Source of the DNA: Phaeospirillum sp.
GTDB taxonomy: Bacteria > Pseudomonadota > Alphaproteobacteria > Rhodospirillales > Magnetospirillaceae
DNA: 35,222 nt
Direction: 5' to 3'
Assembly: GCA_030824585.1 (NCBI GenBank)
Contig: JAVBXM010000252.1
Span: 1 to 35,222, forward strand
The position numbers were made by a program, and so were the translations under genes. The notes beneath the pieces were generated by a model. The model was given only the letters and a program-made list of their open reading frames with translations. It made no database searches and had not been told where the DNA came from. This document shows positions 1 through 8,394 of this stretch, piece after piece (position 1 is the first letter of the stretch; each line of letters begins with the position of its first letter).

Positions 1-40
1 CCCTCCCCCGGCTTTGCCGGGGAAGGGCTGGGGTGGGGGC
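1..40 (-). repeat. C-rich hairpin repeat, copy 1 (may be cut by window edge)
   Basis: A 7-bp stem (6-12 with 16-22, loop TTT) is extended by four more pairs (1-4 with 24-27) past one mismatch. Read on the minus strand, the element matches 29083-29118 in layout: CCC-Y-CACCCC, a short spacer, then a C-rich/G-rich hairpin ending in AGGG. Two copies of this layout in 35 kb suggest a dispersed REP-like intergenic element. It lies just upstream of the histidine phosphatase gene. Confidence 0.6.
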
Positions 41-58
41 CTTGCACGGAACCTGTCC

Positions 59-652
59 ATGCCGACCATCATCCTGGTCCGCCACGGCGAGACCCGATGG
101 AACCGCGAAGGCCGCGTCCAGGGGCACGGCGATTCGCCGCTGACCCCCAAGGGCGCGGCCCAGGCGCGGGCCTATGGGCTGCGCCTGCGGGACCTGCTCG
201 GTGACCGGAGCCAATGGCGGGTGGTGTCCAGCCCGCTGGGCCGCTGCGCCCAGACCACCGGCATCCTGTGCGAGGTGGCCGATCTGGATTTTCGCACCAT
301 CACTTTCGATGATCGCCTGCGCGAGGTCCATACCGGCCAGTGGTCGGGTCTGCCCAAGGCGGACCTGGCGGCGCGGCATCCCGGCATGCTGGAGGGTAAA
401 GGACTGGATCACTGGGTCTTCCGCTGCCCCGGCGGGGAAAGCCATCAGGCGGTGAGCGCCCGGCTGGGCGACTGGCTGGCGGGACTGGCCCCGGACGACA
501 AGGTGATCGCCGTCAGCCACGGCATCGCCGGGCGGGTGCTGCGCGGCCTCTATCTGGGCAGCGATCCCGGCCAGGCCATGCGGGGCGATTCTCCACAGGA
601 TGCGCTGTTCTTTATGTCAAAAGGGTGCATCGAACGAATTAGCGTTCAATAA
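59..652 (+). CDS. histidine phosphatase family protein (phosphoglycerate mutase-like)
   Basis: A 197-residue cytoplasmic protein of the histidine phosphatase superfamily. The N-terminal RHGE motif puts the phospho-accepting histidine at residue 9. Supporting residues are Arg8, Arg62 (SSPLGR), a likely acid Glu89 (LREVHTG) and the second catalytic histidine His154 in SHG. Length and layout fit the small CobC/GpmB/PhoE-like group, whose substrates vary (phosphosugars, alpha-ribazole phosphate, phosphoserine), so the substrate cannot be named. An in-frame ATG at 14 would add 15 Gly-rich residues translated from the upstream repeat. The ATG at 59 starts exactly at the conserved MPTIILVRHGE beta-strand and is preferred. 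No operon partner is evident, and a MarR gene follows 46 bases downstream. Confidence 0.85.
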   Translation: MPTIILVRHGETRWNREGRVQGHGDSPLTPKGAAQARAYGLRLRDLLGDRSQWRVVSSPLGRCAQTTGILCEVADLDFRTITFDDRLREVHTGQWSGLPKADLAARHPGMLEGKGLDHWVFRCPGGESHQAVSARLGDWLAGLAPDDKVIAVSHGIAGRVLRGLYLGSDPGQAMRGDSPQDALFFMSKGCIERISVQ

Positions 653-698
653 ACTCTCGCTCCGTTGCGCCGCACACCCCCCCGTGCCATGATGAATT

Positions 699-1148
699 AT
701 GATGGATGGTAACGTAAGGTTTCGGTTTTCGGCTCGAACCGCCGCCGAGGTCATGGCGCAGATTCTGCGTCTGGCCAATGGGGCGGCGTTCGCCGGAGGC
801 CTGAATCCGGCGCAATGGAATGCGCTGCGCTACCTCGCCGACGCGGTGCCCGAGGCCCGCACCGTCACCGCCTTTGCCCATTATCATGCCACCACCAGCG
901 GCACCGCCAGCCAGACGGTGGCCGCCCTGGTGCGCAAGGGACTGGTGGACCGCCTGCCCGAGATAGGCGACCGCCGCCGCAACCGCCTGGAACTGACCTC
1001 GGCGGGCCACGAATTGCTGCAGGGCGATCCCCTGGGCGCCGTCGCCATCGCCATCGCCGCCCAACCGCCCGAGGTCCAGGAAGCCCTGGCCCACGGGCTG
1101 GAGGTAACGTTGCGCACCCTGATGCAGCCGGCGGACAAGCGGGATTAA
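699..1148 (+). CDS. MarR-family transcriptional regulator
   Basis: A 149-residue protein with the MarR winged-helix layout. An N-terminal dimerisation helix is followed by a helix-turn-helix around residues 45-85 (TASQTVAALVRKGLVDR as the recognition-helix region). The beta-wing has the diagnostic DRRRNRLELTSAGHELL pattern around residues 90-107, then C-terminal helices. Such proteins bind palindromic operators as dimers and usually repress nearby genes in response to small ligands or oxidants. The target here is unknown: the next gene (dienelactone-hydrolase-like) is convergent, not divergent. The start is uncertain because ATG codons at 699 and 702 are adjacent and no good Shine-Dalgarno sequence is visible. 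Confidence 0.85.
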   Translation: MMDGNVRFRFSARTAAEVMAQILRLANGAAFAGGLNPAQWNALRYLADAVPEARTVTAFAHYHATTSGTASQTVAALVRKGLVDRLPEIGDRRRNRLELTSAGHELLQGDPLGAVAIAIAAQPPEVQEALAHGLEVTLRTLMQPADKRD

Positions 1149-1153
1149 GTATA

Positions 1154-1181
1154 CCGGCGGCTCAATAAATCGACCCGCCGG
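1154..1181. terminator. possible bidirectional terminator hairpin
   Basis: A 7-bp inverted repeat (CCGGCGG at 1154-1160 with CCGCCGG at 1175-1181) lies in the 61-base gap between the convergent marR-like and dienelactone hydrolase genes. The 14-base loop is A/T-rich. There is no strong T-run on either side, so termination is inferred from location. Confidence 0.4.
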
Positions 1182-1209
1182 ATTTCCCTCAGCCGCCGGG
1201 CGCTCCGCA

Positions 1210-2073
1210 TTACACTCCGTTGGCCTTGAACCAGGCCAGGGCCCTGGCCCAGCCGTCCTTGGCCGGCGCCTCGCGGTAGGAGGGGCGGTAATCGGCGTGG
1301 AAGGCGTGGGGCGCGTCGGGATAGACCACCATCTCCACCTTGACCCGGGCCGGCTTGACCGCCGCCTTCATCTTCTCGACCGTATCGAGCGGAATGCCCT
1401 GGTCGGCACCGCCGTAAAGGCCCAGCACCGGCGCATACAGGCCGGCGGCGATGTCGACGGGATGCTTCGGCGTCTCGGGCGAGGGGGTGCCCACCAGCTT
1501 GCCGTACCAGGCCACCGCCGCCTTCAGCTTGGGATTATGGGCGGCATAGAGCCATACGGCGCGGCCGCCCCAGCAGAAACCGGTGACACCCAGCCGGTCG
1601 GCGTCGCCGCCGTTGGCCGCCGCCCATGACGCCGCCGCATCCAGGTCGGACAGCACCTGGGCATCGGGCACCCTGGCGACGATGGTCGACAGGATGGTGG
1701 GAATGTCGGTCAGCACGGCAGGGTCGCCCTGGCGGAAATACAGTTCCGGCGCGATGGCCAGATAGCCCAGCCTGGCCAAACGGCGGCAGACGTCGCGGAT
1801 GTGCTCGTGGACGCCGAAAATCTCCTGGACCACCAAGATGGTGGGGAACGGCCCCTTGCCCGCCGGCATGGCGGCATAGGCCGGCATGGGATGGCCGCCC
1901 GGGGTGGGAATCATCACCGCGCCGGCCGCCAATCCCTCGGCCGGAGTGCTGATGGCGCCGGCCGCGGCCGGGCTGACCGCCAGGGCGTAGCCGGTGGCCA
2001 GCACCGCCGCCGACACGAAGCCGCGCCGGGTCATGTCGGTGCCGGGCATCAGACTCTTGACGTCGTCGTTCAT
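1210..2073 (-). CDS. dienelactone hydrolase family protein with Tat signal
   Basis: A 287-residue alpha/beta hydrolase of the dienelactone hydrolase (carboxymethylenebutenolidase) family. The expected Cys-Asp-His triad is visible: Cys167 in GFCWGG, Asp224 in YGGADQGIP and His256 in PDAPHAFH. The N-terminus carries a twin-arginine signal (TRRGFVSAA, then a hydrophobic stretch ending in Ala-rich sequence near residue 40). Export to the periplasm in folded form is therefore likely. Family members hydrolyse cyclic enol-lactones or other esters, and the true substrate is unknown. The ATG at 2073 is chosen over the in-frame GTG at 2079 because GGGAGGGG sits five bases upstream of it. It is divergent from yggT. 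Confidence 0.85.
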   Translation of the reverse strand: MNDDVKSLMPGTDMTRRGFVSAAVLATGYALAVSPAAAGAISTPAEGLAAGAVMIPTPGGHPMPAYAAMPAGKGPFPTILVVQEIFGVHEHIRDVCRRLARLGYLAIAPELYFRQGDPAVLTDIPTILSTIVARVPDAQVLSDLDAAASWAAANGGDADRLGVTGFCWGGRAVWLYAAHNPKLKAAVAWYGKLVGTPSPETPKHPVDIAAGLYAPVLGLYGGADQGIPLDTVEKMKAAVKPARVKVEMVVYPDAPHAFHADYRPSYREAPAKDGWARALAWFKANGV

Positions 2074-2113
2074 CGTCACCCCTCCCTAGATTCGAGTGCT
2101 TCCAAAGATGGCA

Positions 2114-2142
2114 TCGGCGGCCTTGCGCCGCAAGGCCGCCGA
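2114..2142. repeat. perfect 12-bp inverted repeat
   Basis: TCGGCGGCCTTG (2114-2125) and its exact complement CAAGGCCGCCGA (2131-2142) flank a five-base CGCCG loop. The hairpin occupies the centre of the 112-base divergent gap between the dienelactone hydrolase gene and yggT. It may act on RNA or as a DNA operator; no T-run follows on either side. Confidence 0.6.
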
Positions 2143-2185
2143 GGATAGGTTTGGCGCGATTCGAACCGCCCTCGGGGTGCCGCCG

Positions 2186-2482
2186 ATGCATGTGATCCTG
2201 AATACGCTGATCGAAGTCGTTCTGATCGCCTTGAACCTTTACTGGTACGTCATCCTGGCGTCGGTGATCGTCAGTTGGCTGGTGGCCTTCGGAGTGATCA
2301 ACACCTACAACTCGGTGGTGCGGACCATCCTGGACGTGATCTACCGCCTGACCGAGCCGGCGCTGCGCCCTCTGCGGCGCGTCCTGCCCGATTTCGGCAA
2401 TGTGGACCTGTCGCCCATCGCGCTGTGGCTGATCCTGTACTTCATCATCCGGGTGCTGGAGCAGATACGGTTCAGCCTTTGA
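2186..2482 (+). CDS. yggT: YggT family integral membrane protein
   Basis: A 98-residue membrane protein with two hydrophobic segments (about residues 8-37 and 76-95). They flank the conserved amphipathic loop TEPALRPLRRVLPDFG, the signature of the YggT family. The family is linked to osmotic-shock tolerance, cell division and thylakoid/membrane organisation in different lineages, with no agreed biochemical activity. An in-frame ATG at 2096 would add a 30-residue charged extension running through the intergenic hairpin. The ATG at 2186 (MHVILNTLIEV) matches the normal family length and is preferred. The stop codon overlaps the start of the following DUF167 gene, a pairing common in proteobacteria. 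Confidence 0.9.
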   Translation: MHVILNTLIEVVLIALNLYWYVILASVIVSWLVAFGVINTYNSVVRTILDVIYRLTEPALRPLRRVLPDFGNVDLSPIALWLILYFIIRVLEQIRFSL

Positions 2483-2805
2483 GCGCCTCGCCCTTCACGC
2501 CTTGCGCGGGCGGCCTGAAGGTGGCGGTCCGCCTGACGCCCAAGGCATCGCGCGACCGCATCGTGGGCGCGGCGGAAGAGGCGGACGGCGGCGTGGTGCT
2601 GAAGGCGCAGGTCACGACGGTGCCCGAGGACGGCAAGGCCAACGCGGCGCTGCTGAAGCTTTTGTCCAAGGCTTGGCGGATTCCCAAGTCGGACATGGAC
2701 ATCGTCCTGGGCGCCACCGACCGGCGCAAGGTGGTTTTGATTTCCGGCGATTCCGAGGATCTGCGGCATCGCCTCGACGAGTGGATGGCAAGCAACCATG
2801 ACTGA
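2479..2805 (+). CDS. yggU: DUF167 family protein (YggU-like)
   Basis: A 108-residue protein of the DUF167/YggU family, recognised by [12 protein letters not shown], the central [18 protein letters not shown] and the C-terminal strand-helix region. It is a small alpha/beta protein of unknown molecular function, conserved across bacteria and eukaryotes. The TTG at 2479 overlaps the yggT TGA (TTGA), which suggests translational coupling. A GTG at 2521 is the alternative and would remove 14 poorly conserved residues. The end overlaps folD by eight bases, so yggT-yggU-folD look like one transcript. Confidence 0.85.
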   Translation: MSASPFTPCAGGLKVAVRLTPKASRDRIVGAAEEADGGVVLKAQVTTVPEDGKANAALLKLLSKAWRIPKSDMDIVLGATDRRKVVLISGDSEDLRHRLDEWMASNHD

Positions 2806-3685
2806 CGCGAAGCTGATCGACGGCAACCTGTTTTCCGGCAAACTGCGCGAGACCATCGCCGCCCGCGTGGCGGAGATGAAGGAAAAGCACCGGATCACCC
2901 CCGGACTGGCGGTGGTACTGGTGGGCGAGGACCCGGCCAGCCAGGTCTATGTGCGCACCAAGGGCAAGCGCACCGTGGAGACCGGCATGCGCTCGTTCGA
3001 GCACAAGCTGCCCGCCGACACCCCCGAGGACGCACTGCTGCTGCTGATCGAAAGCCTGAACAAGGACCCCGAGGTCCACGGCATCCTGGTGCAGTTGCCG
3101 GTGCCCAAGCACATCGATACCCAGAAGGTGATCGAGGCCATCGACCCGGCCAAGGACGTGGACGGCTTCCATCCCGTCAATGTCGGCCGGCTGGCGGCGG
3201 GCATGGACGCCATGGTGCCCTGCACGCCGCTCGGTTCGCTGCTGCTCCTGAAGGACGCCCTGGGCAAGCTGGGCGGCCTGGACGCCGTGGTGATCGGCCG
3301 CTCCAACATCGTCGGCAAGCCCATGGCCCAGTTGCTGATCAAGGAAAGCTGCACCGTCACCGTCGCCCATTCCCAGACCAGGGACCTGCCGGGCGTGGTC
3401 CGCCGCGCCGACATCGTCATCGCCGCCGTGGGGCGCCCCGAGATGATCAAGGGCGACTGGATCAAGCCGGGCGCCACGGTGATCGACGTGGGCATCAACC
3501 GCATCGAACTGCCCGACGGGACCAAGAAGCTGGTGGGCGACGTGGACTTCGCCTCGGCGGTCAAGGTGGCCGGCGCCATCACCCCGGTGCCCGGCGGCGT
3601 CGGCCCCATGACCATCGCCTGCCTGCTCAGGAACACCCTGGTGGCCTGTGCCCGCCTGCACAACCTGCCCGAGGTGGAGTTCTAG
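2798..3685 (+). CDS. folD: bifunctional methylenetetrahydrofolate dehydrogenase/cyclohydrolase
   Basis: A 295-residue FolD. It interconverts 5,10-methylene-, 5,10-methenyl- and 10-formyl-tetrahydrofolate with NADP(+), supplying one-carbon units for purine, formyl-Met and thymidylate synthesis. The catalytic-domain Tyr51-x3-Lys55 (YVRTK), the folate-site motif KDVDGFHP, the dinucleotide-binding [10 protein letters not shown] and the C-terminal signature [13 protein letters not shown] are all present. Length is typical for the family. The start overlaps the preceding DUF167 gene by eight bases. No frameshift or missing catalytic residue is seen. Confidence 0.97.
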   Translation: MTDAKLIDGNLFSGKLRETIAARVAEMKEKHRITPGLAVVLVGEDPASQVYVRTKGKRTVETGMRSFEHKLPADTPEDALLLLIESLNKDPEVHGILVQLPVPKHIDTQKVIEAIDPAKDVDGFHPVNVGRLAAGMDAMVPCTPLGSLLLLKDALGKLGGLDAVVIGRSNIVGKPMAQLLIKESCTVTVAHSQTRDLPGVVRRADIVIAAVGRPEMIKGDWIKPGATVIDVGINRIELPDGTKKLVGDVDFASAVKVAGAITPVPGGVGPMTIACLLRNTLVACARLHNLPEVEF

Positions 3686-3707
3686 GTGAGGCTTGCCGTC
3701 CCCCAAT

Positions 3708-3774
3708 CGCCGGGCGCGGGCCGCCGCCCGCTTGGCTCCCGCTGCATAAGCAGCGCGGCCCCTCGGGCCTAGCC
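3708..3774 (+). repeat. cloverleaf-like structured repeat, copy A
   Basis: A 67-base element filling most of the folD-nnrU gap. It folds as a 5' G/C hairpin (CGGGCG with CGCCCG) followed by an outer TTGGCT/AGCCGA stem enclosing two hairpins. One hairpin is built on TGC-ATAA-GCA; the other is GGCCC-CTC-GGGCC. Copy B at 30349-30414 matches 38 of 44 positions in the 3' part. The sequence ends one base before the nnrU start codon. Confidence 0.75.
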
Positions 3775-3775
3775 G

Positions 3776-4474
3776 ATGCTTGCCGAAATCGGCTCATCAA
3801 GCATCGGCCTGACGGGCGGCGTCGGCCATCTGGTCCTGTCGGTGGCGGTGTTCCTGGGGGCGCATTCGCTCTCCAACTGGAAGCCGGTGCGCGGACCCGT
3901 CGAGGCCCGTTTCGGCAAGGCCGCCTTCTATGCCGGCTATTCGGTGATCTCCACCGTCCTGCTGGTCTGGGTGGTCGCCGCCGCGCTGGCCTCCCCCACC
4001 GTGGTGGTATGGGAGCAGCAGCCGTGGATGCGCTGGGTGCCGCCGCTGGCCATGCCCATCGCCTGCCTGTTCTGGGTGCTGGGCCTTTCCCAGCGCAATC
4101 CCTTCTCCATCGGCCCCGGCGGGGCGGGCTACGACCCGGCGCGGCCGGGCATCGTGCGGCTGACCCGGCATCCCATCATCTGGGGCCTGGGGATTTGGAG
4201 CGGCGCGCACATCGTGCCCAACGGCCATCTGGCCGGGCTGCTGCTGTTCGTGCCGCTGTTCCTGCTCTGCCTGGTGGGGCCGCGCATCCTCGACGCCAAG
4301 CGCCGCAAGTCCCTGGGCGAGGGGCGCTGGCGGGAAATGGCCGGACAGGCGGCGTTCAACCCCCGCGCCCTGCTGGCCGAGCTGGGCTGGGCGCGCCTTG
4401 CCGGCGGGCTGGCGCTCTATCCCGTGCTGCTGTGGCTGCACCCCATGGTGATCGGACTCAGTCCGCTGCCCTGA
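3776..4474 (+). CDS. nnrU: NnrU family membrane protein
   Basis: A 232-residue multi-pass membrane protein of the NnrU family, with about six hydrophobic helices. Family-type motifs are FLGAHSLSNWKPVR near the N-terminus and LTRHPIIWGLGIWSGAHIVPNGH in the centre; the latter resembles the isoprenylcysteine-methyltransferase-like fold of NnrU/MAPEG-like proteins. NnrU was named from nitrite/nitric oxide reductase clusters, but its exact role is not settled and no nitrogen-oxide gene lies beside it here. The ATG at 3776 begins one base after a structured repeat and has no recognisable Shine-Dalgarno sequence. No later in-frame start keeps the first membrane helix. Confidence 0.85.
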   Translation: MLAEIGSSSIGLTGGVGHLVLSVAVFLGAHSLSNWKPVRGPVEARFGKAAFYAGYSVISTVLLVWVVAAALASPTVVVWEQQPWMRWVPPLAMPIACLFWVLGLSQRNPFSIGPGGAGYDPARPGIVRLTRHPIIWGLGIWSGAHIVPNGHLAGLLLFVPLFLLCLVGPRILDAKRRKSLGEGRWREMAGQAAFNPRALLAELGWARLAGGLALYPVLLWLHPMVIGLSPLP

Positions 4475-4537
4475 TCCCCCCTTTACGCCGCTCCGGAATC
4501 AAGGCAGCCTGAATGCCCCCTCCTTGGAGCCGCCGCC

Positions 4538-5881
4538 ATGTCCGGGATTGCCCCCCTCGATCTGCTGAGTGATCTGGTCGCCGACGCCCGCAAGGCCGGA
4601 GCCGAGGCCGCCGACGCGGTGCTGATCGATTCCGCCTCCCTGTCGGTGGGCATGCGCCTGGGCGCGCTGGAACGCCTGGAACGGGCCGAATCCGGCGATG
4701 TGGGCCTGCGGGTACTGATCGGCAAGCGCCAGGCCTTCGTATCGTCCTCCGACCGTTCCAGGACGGCGCTGGCCGAACTGGTGGAGCGGGCCGTCGCCAT
4801 GGCGCGCTCCATCCCCGAGGACCCCTATTGCGGCCTGGCCGATTCCGCCGACCTGGCCCGCGATTTTCCCGATCTCGATGTCTGCGACCCCGACGAGCCC
4901 TCGGCGGAAAAGCTGATCGACATGGTCCGCGCCGCCGAGGATGCGGCCCGCGCCGTGGCCGGCGTCACCAATTCCGAGGGCGCCGAGGCGGGCTGGGGCC
5001 GCTCGGGCGTGGCCATCGTCGCGTCCAACGGCTTCTCCCACGCCTATTCGGTGACCTCGTCGTCGCTGTCGGTGTCGGTGCTGGCCGGCACCAACGAACA
5101 GGGCATGGAGCGCGACTACGACTATTCCTCGGCGGTGTTCCTGGCCGATCTGCGGGAAGCCGAGGACATCGGCCACGAGGCCGGCCGCCGCGCCGTGCGC
5201 CGCCTGGGCGCCCGCAAGGTGGCGACCAAGCAGGTGCCGGTGATCTATGACCCGCGCGTGGCGCGCGGACTGGTGTCCAGCCTGGCCGGGGCCATCAACG
5301 GCGCCGGGGTGGCGCGCGGCACCAGCTTCCTCAAGGACAAGCTGGGCCAGGCCATCTTCGCCCGCGGCGTGCGGGTGGTGGACGATCCCCACCGGCGGCG
5401 CGGCCTGCGGTCGCGCCCGTGCGACGGCGAGGGTATCGCCACCCGGACACGGACCATCGTCGAGGACGGCGTGCTGACCACCTGGCTGCTGGACCTGCGT
5501 TCGGCCCGGCAACTGGGCCTGTCGTCCACCGGCCACGCCAGCCGGGGCACCTCGTCGCCGCCCTGGCCCTCGGCCAGCAACTTCTACCTGGAGGCCGGCC
5601 CGATCACGCCGTCGGAGATGATCCACGACATCAGCGAGGGCTTCTACATCACCGATCTGTCGGGCCAGGGGGTCAACGGCGTCACCGGCGATTACTCGCG
5701 CGGCGCGTCGGGCTTTTGGATCAAGGGCGGCGAGCTGGCTTTCGCCGTCAACGAGGTGACGGTGGCCGGCAATCTCAAGGACATGTTCCTCAACCTCACC
5801 CCGGCCAGCGACCTCGTGCTCCGCCACGGCATCGATTCGCCGACCCTGCGCATCGACGGGCTGACGGTGGCGGGGCGGTAG
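4538..5881 (+). CDS. pmbA: TldD/PmbA family metallopeptidase subunit (TldE)
   Basis: A 447-residue PmbA/TldE-type protein. In the E. coli-type TldD/E heterodimer, TldD holds the HExxxH zinc site, and this chain lacks such a motif. It has the C-terminal signature GVNGVTGDYSRGASGFWI and the ending GNLKDMFLNL typical of PmbA. The complex degrades unfolded peptides in modification pathways such as microcin B17 maturation and CcdA antidote turnover. No tldD lies in the window. GGAG is located eight bases upstream of the ATG at 4538. It is convergent with panC, with only 25 bases between stop codons. Confidence 0.92.
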   Translation: MSGIAPLDLLSDLVADARKAGAEAADAVLIDSASLSVGMRLGALERLERAESGDVGLRVLIGKRQAFVSSSDRSRTALAELVERAVAMARSIPEDPYCGLADSADLARDFPDLDVCDPDEPSAEKLIDMVRAAEDAARAVAGVTNSEGAEAGWGRSGVAIVASNGFSHAYSVTSSSLSVSVLAGTNEQGMERDYDYSSAVFLADLREAEDIGHEAGRRAVRRLGARKVATKQVPVIYDPRVARGLVSSLAGAINGAGVARGTSFLKDKLGQAIFARGVRVVDDPHRRRGLRSRPCDGEGIATRTRTIVEDGVLTTWLLDLRSARQLGLSSTGHASRGTSSPPWPSASNFYLEAGPITPSEMIHDISEGFYITDLSGQGVNGVTGDYSRGASGFWIKGGELAFAVNEVTVAGNLKDMFLNLTPASDLVLRHGIDSPTLRIDGLTVAGR

Positions 5882-5906
5882 CCGAAGCGGGACGCAAGCC
5901 CTTCCC

Positions 5907-6761
5907 TTACGGCTCGACCCCGATATTGTCGATCAGGCGGGTCTTGCCCAGGCGGGCGGCGACCAGGATGCGCAGCGGCCGGTCCAGGGTCTCGGCGGGG
6001 GCCAGCGAGGCGGCGTCGCGCACCTCGATGTAATCCACCGAATCGAAGCCGGCCTTGAGCAGCCCGGAGGCCGCCATGGGACAAAGATCGGCGGCCTTGG
6101 CCCCGGCGCGCAGGCCATCGGCCACGCCGGTGAGCGCCCGGATCAGCCAGGGCGCGACGGCCCGCTGTTCCGGCGTCATGTAGGCGTTGCGCGACGACAT
6201 GGCCAGGCCGTCGTCCTCGCGCAGGGTGGGAACGCCCTCGATGCGCACCGGAATGTCGAGGTCGCGGGCGAAGCGGCGGATCACCGCCAGTTGCTGATAG
6301 TCCTTCTCGCCGAACAGCGCCACGTCGGGCAGGCATTGCAGCAGCAGCTTGGTCACCACCGTGGCGACACCGGCGAAATGGCCGGGCCGCACCGCGCCGC
6401 ACAGCCCCTCGGCGACTCCGCCCACCGACACGGCGGTGGCGAAGCCTTCGGGATACATCTCGTCGACATCGGGGGCGAACAGCAGGTGGCAGCCGGCACC
6501 GGCCAGGGCCGCCGCGTCCTTCTCCTCCTGGCGGGGATAGCGGGCGAAATCCTCGTTGGGGCCGAACTGGGTGGGATTGACGAACACCGAGGCGACGACG
6601 CGGTCCACCAGGTCCAACCCCCGCCTGACCAGGGACAGGTGGCCGGCGTGCAGCGCTCCCATGGTGGGGACCAGGGCGATGGACAGCCCTTCCCCGCGCC
6701 AGGCCGCCACCTGGGCGCGCAGCTCGGCGACGGAGCGGATGACGGGCAGCGGCATGCTCAT
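5907..6761 (-). CDS. panC: pantoate--beta-alanine ligase
   Basis: A 284-residue pantothenate synthetase. It condenses pantoate with beta-alanine using ATP through a pantoyl-adenylate, the last step of vitamin B5 synthesis. The nucleotidyltransferase HIGH-like motif is [10 protein letters not shown] (residues 32-41). FGEKDYQQL and the KMSKS-like MSSRN follow, and [20 protein letters not shown] lines the pantoate site. Length is usual. Its ATG overlaps the panB stop (ATGA), so the two are translated from one mRNA in pathway order panB then panC. Confidence 0.97.
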   Translation of the reverse strand: MSMPLPVIRSVAELRAQVAAWRGEGLSIALVPTMGALHAGHLSLVRRGLDLVDRVVASVFVNPTQFGPNEDFARYPRQEEKDAAALAGAGCHLLFAPDVDEMYPEGFATAVSVGGVAEGLCGAVRPGHFAGVATVVTKLLLQCLPDVALFGEKDYQQLAVIRRFARDLDIPVRIEGVPTLREDDGLAMSSRNAYMTPEQRAVAPWLIRALTGVADGLRAGAKAADLCPMAASGLLKAGFDSVDYIEVRDAASLAPAETLDRPLRILVAARLGKTRLIDNIGVEP

Positions 6762-7582
6762 TTCTTCGCCGCCCCGAAACAGTGCTCGGGGCCGGGGAAA
6801 GCGCGGGCCTTGACCTCGGCGGCATAGCGCTCGGCCGCCTCGGTGATCAGGGGGCGCAGGTCGGCATAGCGCTTGACGAATTTGGGGGTGAAGTCGTCGA
6901 ACAGCCCAAGCACGTCGTCGATGACCAGCACCTGGCCGTCACAGGTCGGCGAGGCGCCGATGCCGATGGTCGGAATGCCGATCTCGGCCGAAAGCGCCCG
7001 GGCCACCGGCTCGACGGTGCCTTCAACGACCACGGAGAAGGCGCCGGCCTCGGTGATGGCGCGGGCATCGGCGCGGATGGCCTCGGCCTCGGCATCAAGG
7101 CGGCCCTGGGCGCGGAAGCCACCGGCGGCATGCACCGCCTGGGGCTTCAGGCCGATATGGGCCATCACCGGGATACCGCGATCGGCCAGGAAGCGGATGG
7201 TCTCGGCCAGTTCGCGGCCGCCCTCCAGCTTGACGGCGGCACAGCCGGTCTCGGCCATCACCCGGGCGCAATTGCGGAACGCCTGTTCCTTGCTCTCCTG
7301 GTACGAGCCGAACGGCATGTCCACCACCACGCAGGCCCTGGACGACGAGCGCACCACGGCGGCGCCGTGATTGATCATCATGTCCAAGGTGACGCCAAGC
7401 GTGGTCTCCATGCCGTAGACCACCATGCCCAGCGAATCGCCGACCAGCAGAATGTCGCAGACCGGATCGAGCAGGCGGGCGATGGGCGCGGTATAGGCGG
7501 TCAGCACCACCAGCGGCTCGGCCCCCTTGCGGGCGCGGATATCGCGCGTGGTGATGCGTTTGATCCTGACTTCGGTGCTCAC
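6758..7582 (-). CDS. panB: 3-methyl-2-oxobutanoate hydroxymethyltransferase
   Basis: A 274-residue ketopantoate hydroxymethyltransferase. It transfers a hydroxymethyl group from methylene-tetrahydrofolate to alpha-ketoisovalerate, the first committed step to pantothenate. The Mg-binding residues fall in [11 protein letters not shown] (Asp49) and VDMPFGSYQ (Asp88), with Glu120 in VKLEGG, at the spacing known for the E. coli enzyme. The start is GTG with GAGG about seven bases upstream. It lies 48 bases downstream of the fnr stop on the same strand, so read-through from the cco unit is possible. Confidence 0.97.
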   Translation of the reverse strand: MSTEVRIKRITTRDIRARKGAEPLVVLTAYTAPIARLLDPVCDILLVGDSLGMVVYGMETTLGVTLDMMINHGAAVVRSSSRACVVVDMPFGSYQESKEQAFRNCARVMAETGCAAVKLEGGRELAETIRFLADRGIPVMAHIGLKPQAVHAAGGFRAQGRLDAEAEAIRADARAITEAGAFSVVVEGTVEPVARALSAEIGIPTIGIGASPTCDGQVLVIDDVLGLFDDFTPKFVKRYADLRPLITEAAERYAAEVKARAFPGPEHCFGAAKK

Positions 7583-7630
7583 CGGAGGGCCTCTTTCGCT
7601 TAAGGAGACTGTGGAGGAGAGATGGGGTGT

Positions 7631-8389
7631 TCAGGTGCCTTCGGCCAGCTCGCGCAGCGCGTCCCAGTCATTGACGATGCAATGGCCGGAGGCCGGCAAC
7701 CCGATGGTGCCGTCGCGCTTGAGCTGAGTGAAGGTGCGGCTGACCGTCTCGATGGTCAGGCCGAGATAATCGGCGATGTCGGCGCGGCTCATGGGCAGCG
7801 CCACCGGGCTGGCCGAGCCGCCGGTCTGCAGCGAGCGCTGCGACAGGCGCAGCAGGAAGGTGGCCACCTTTTCGCGCGCCGTCTTGCGGCCCAGCAGCAG
7901 CATCTGGTCCTGGGCCGAGACCAGATCCTTGACCGCCATGGTAAACATGCGGCGTTCCAGGCGGGGAATCTCGCTGATCAGGCTATCGAGCTTGCGATGG
8001 GTGAAACGGCACAGATGGGTCGGCGTGATGGTCTCGGCCGTGTAGCAATAGCCGCCGTCGATGCCCAGCCCGAACATGTCGCCCGAGAACAAAAAGCCGA
8101 TGATCTGGCGCCGCCCGTCGGGCATCAGCTTGTAAAGCTTCACCGCGCCGTTGGAGATGGAATAGACGTGGTCGACCTCGTCGCCCTCGCGGAACACCGT
8201 GAAGTTGGCCGGAAGCGCCGCATGGCAGCGCACGGTGGCCAGGCGCTTGACCTCGTCCTGGGACAGGTCGGCGCAAAAGGCGATCTCGCGCACGATGTCG
8301 CAGTTGCGGCACTGGGGCGAGCGCAAATCGGCGATGTGCGGCGTCTTGTGGGCGTCGTAATCGAGGGGCGGCATGTGCAGGCTACCCAT
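7631..8389 (-). CDS. fnr: FNR-type oxygen-responsive Crp/Fnr regulator
   Basis: A Crp/Fnr-family activator of about 252 residues: cyclic-nucleotide-binding-like beta roll, dimer helix, winged helix. Four cysteines suited to an oxygen-labile [4Fe-4S] cluster are present: Cys27, Cys30 and Cys39 (CRNCDIVREIAFC) and Cys127 (HLCRFTHRKLDSL), aligning with E. coli FNR Cys20/23/29/122. The recognition helix ETVSR (Glu214, Ser217, Arg218) is the FNR type that reads TTGAT-N4-ATCAA. A perfect such site lies upstream of ccoN. A TTG at 8398, overlapping the ccoS stop, and an ATG at 8374 are alternative starts. The overlap or near-contact with ccoS makes fnr the last gene of the cco unit. Confidence 0.92.
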   Translation of the reverse strand: MGSLHMPPLDYDAHKTPHIADLRSPQCRNCDIVREIAFCADLSQDEVKRLATVRCHAALPANFTVFREGDEVDHVYSISNGAVKLYKLMPDGRRQIIGFLFSGDMFGLGIDGGYCYTAETITPTHLCRFTHRKLDSLISEIPRLERRMFTMAVKDLVSAQDQMLLLGRKTAREKVATFLLRLSQRSLQTGGSASPVALPMSRADIADYLGLTIETVSRTFTQLKRDGTIGLPASGHCIVNDWDALRELAEGT

Positions 8390-8394
8390 TCCCC

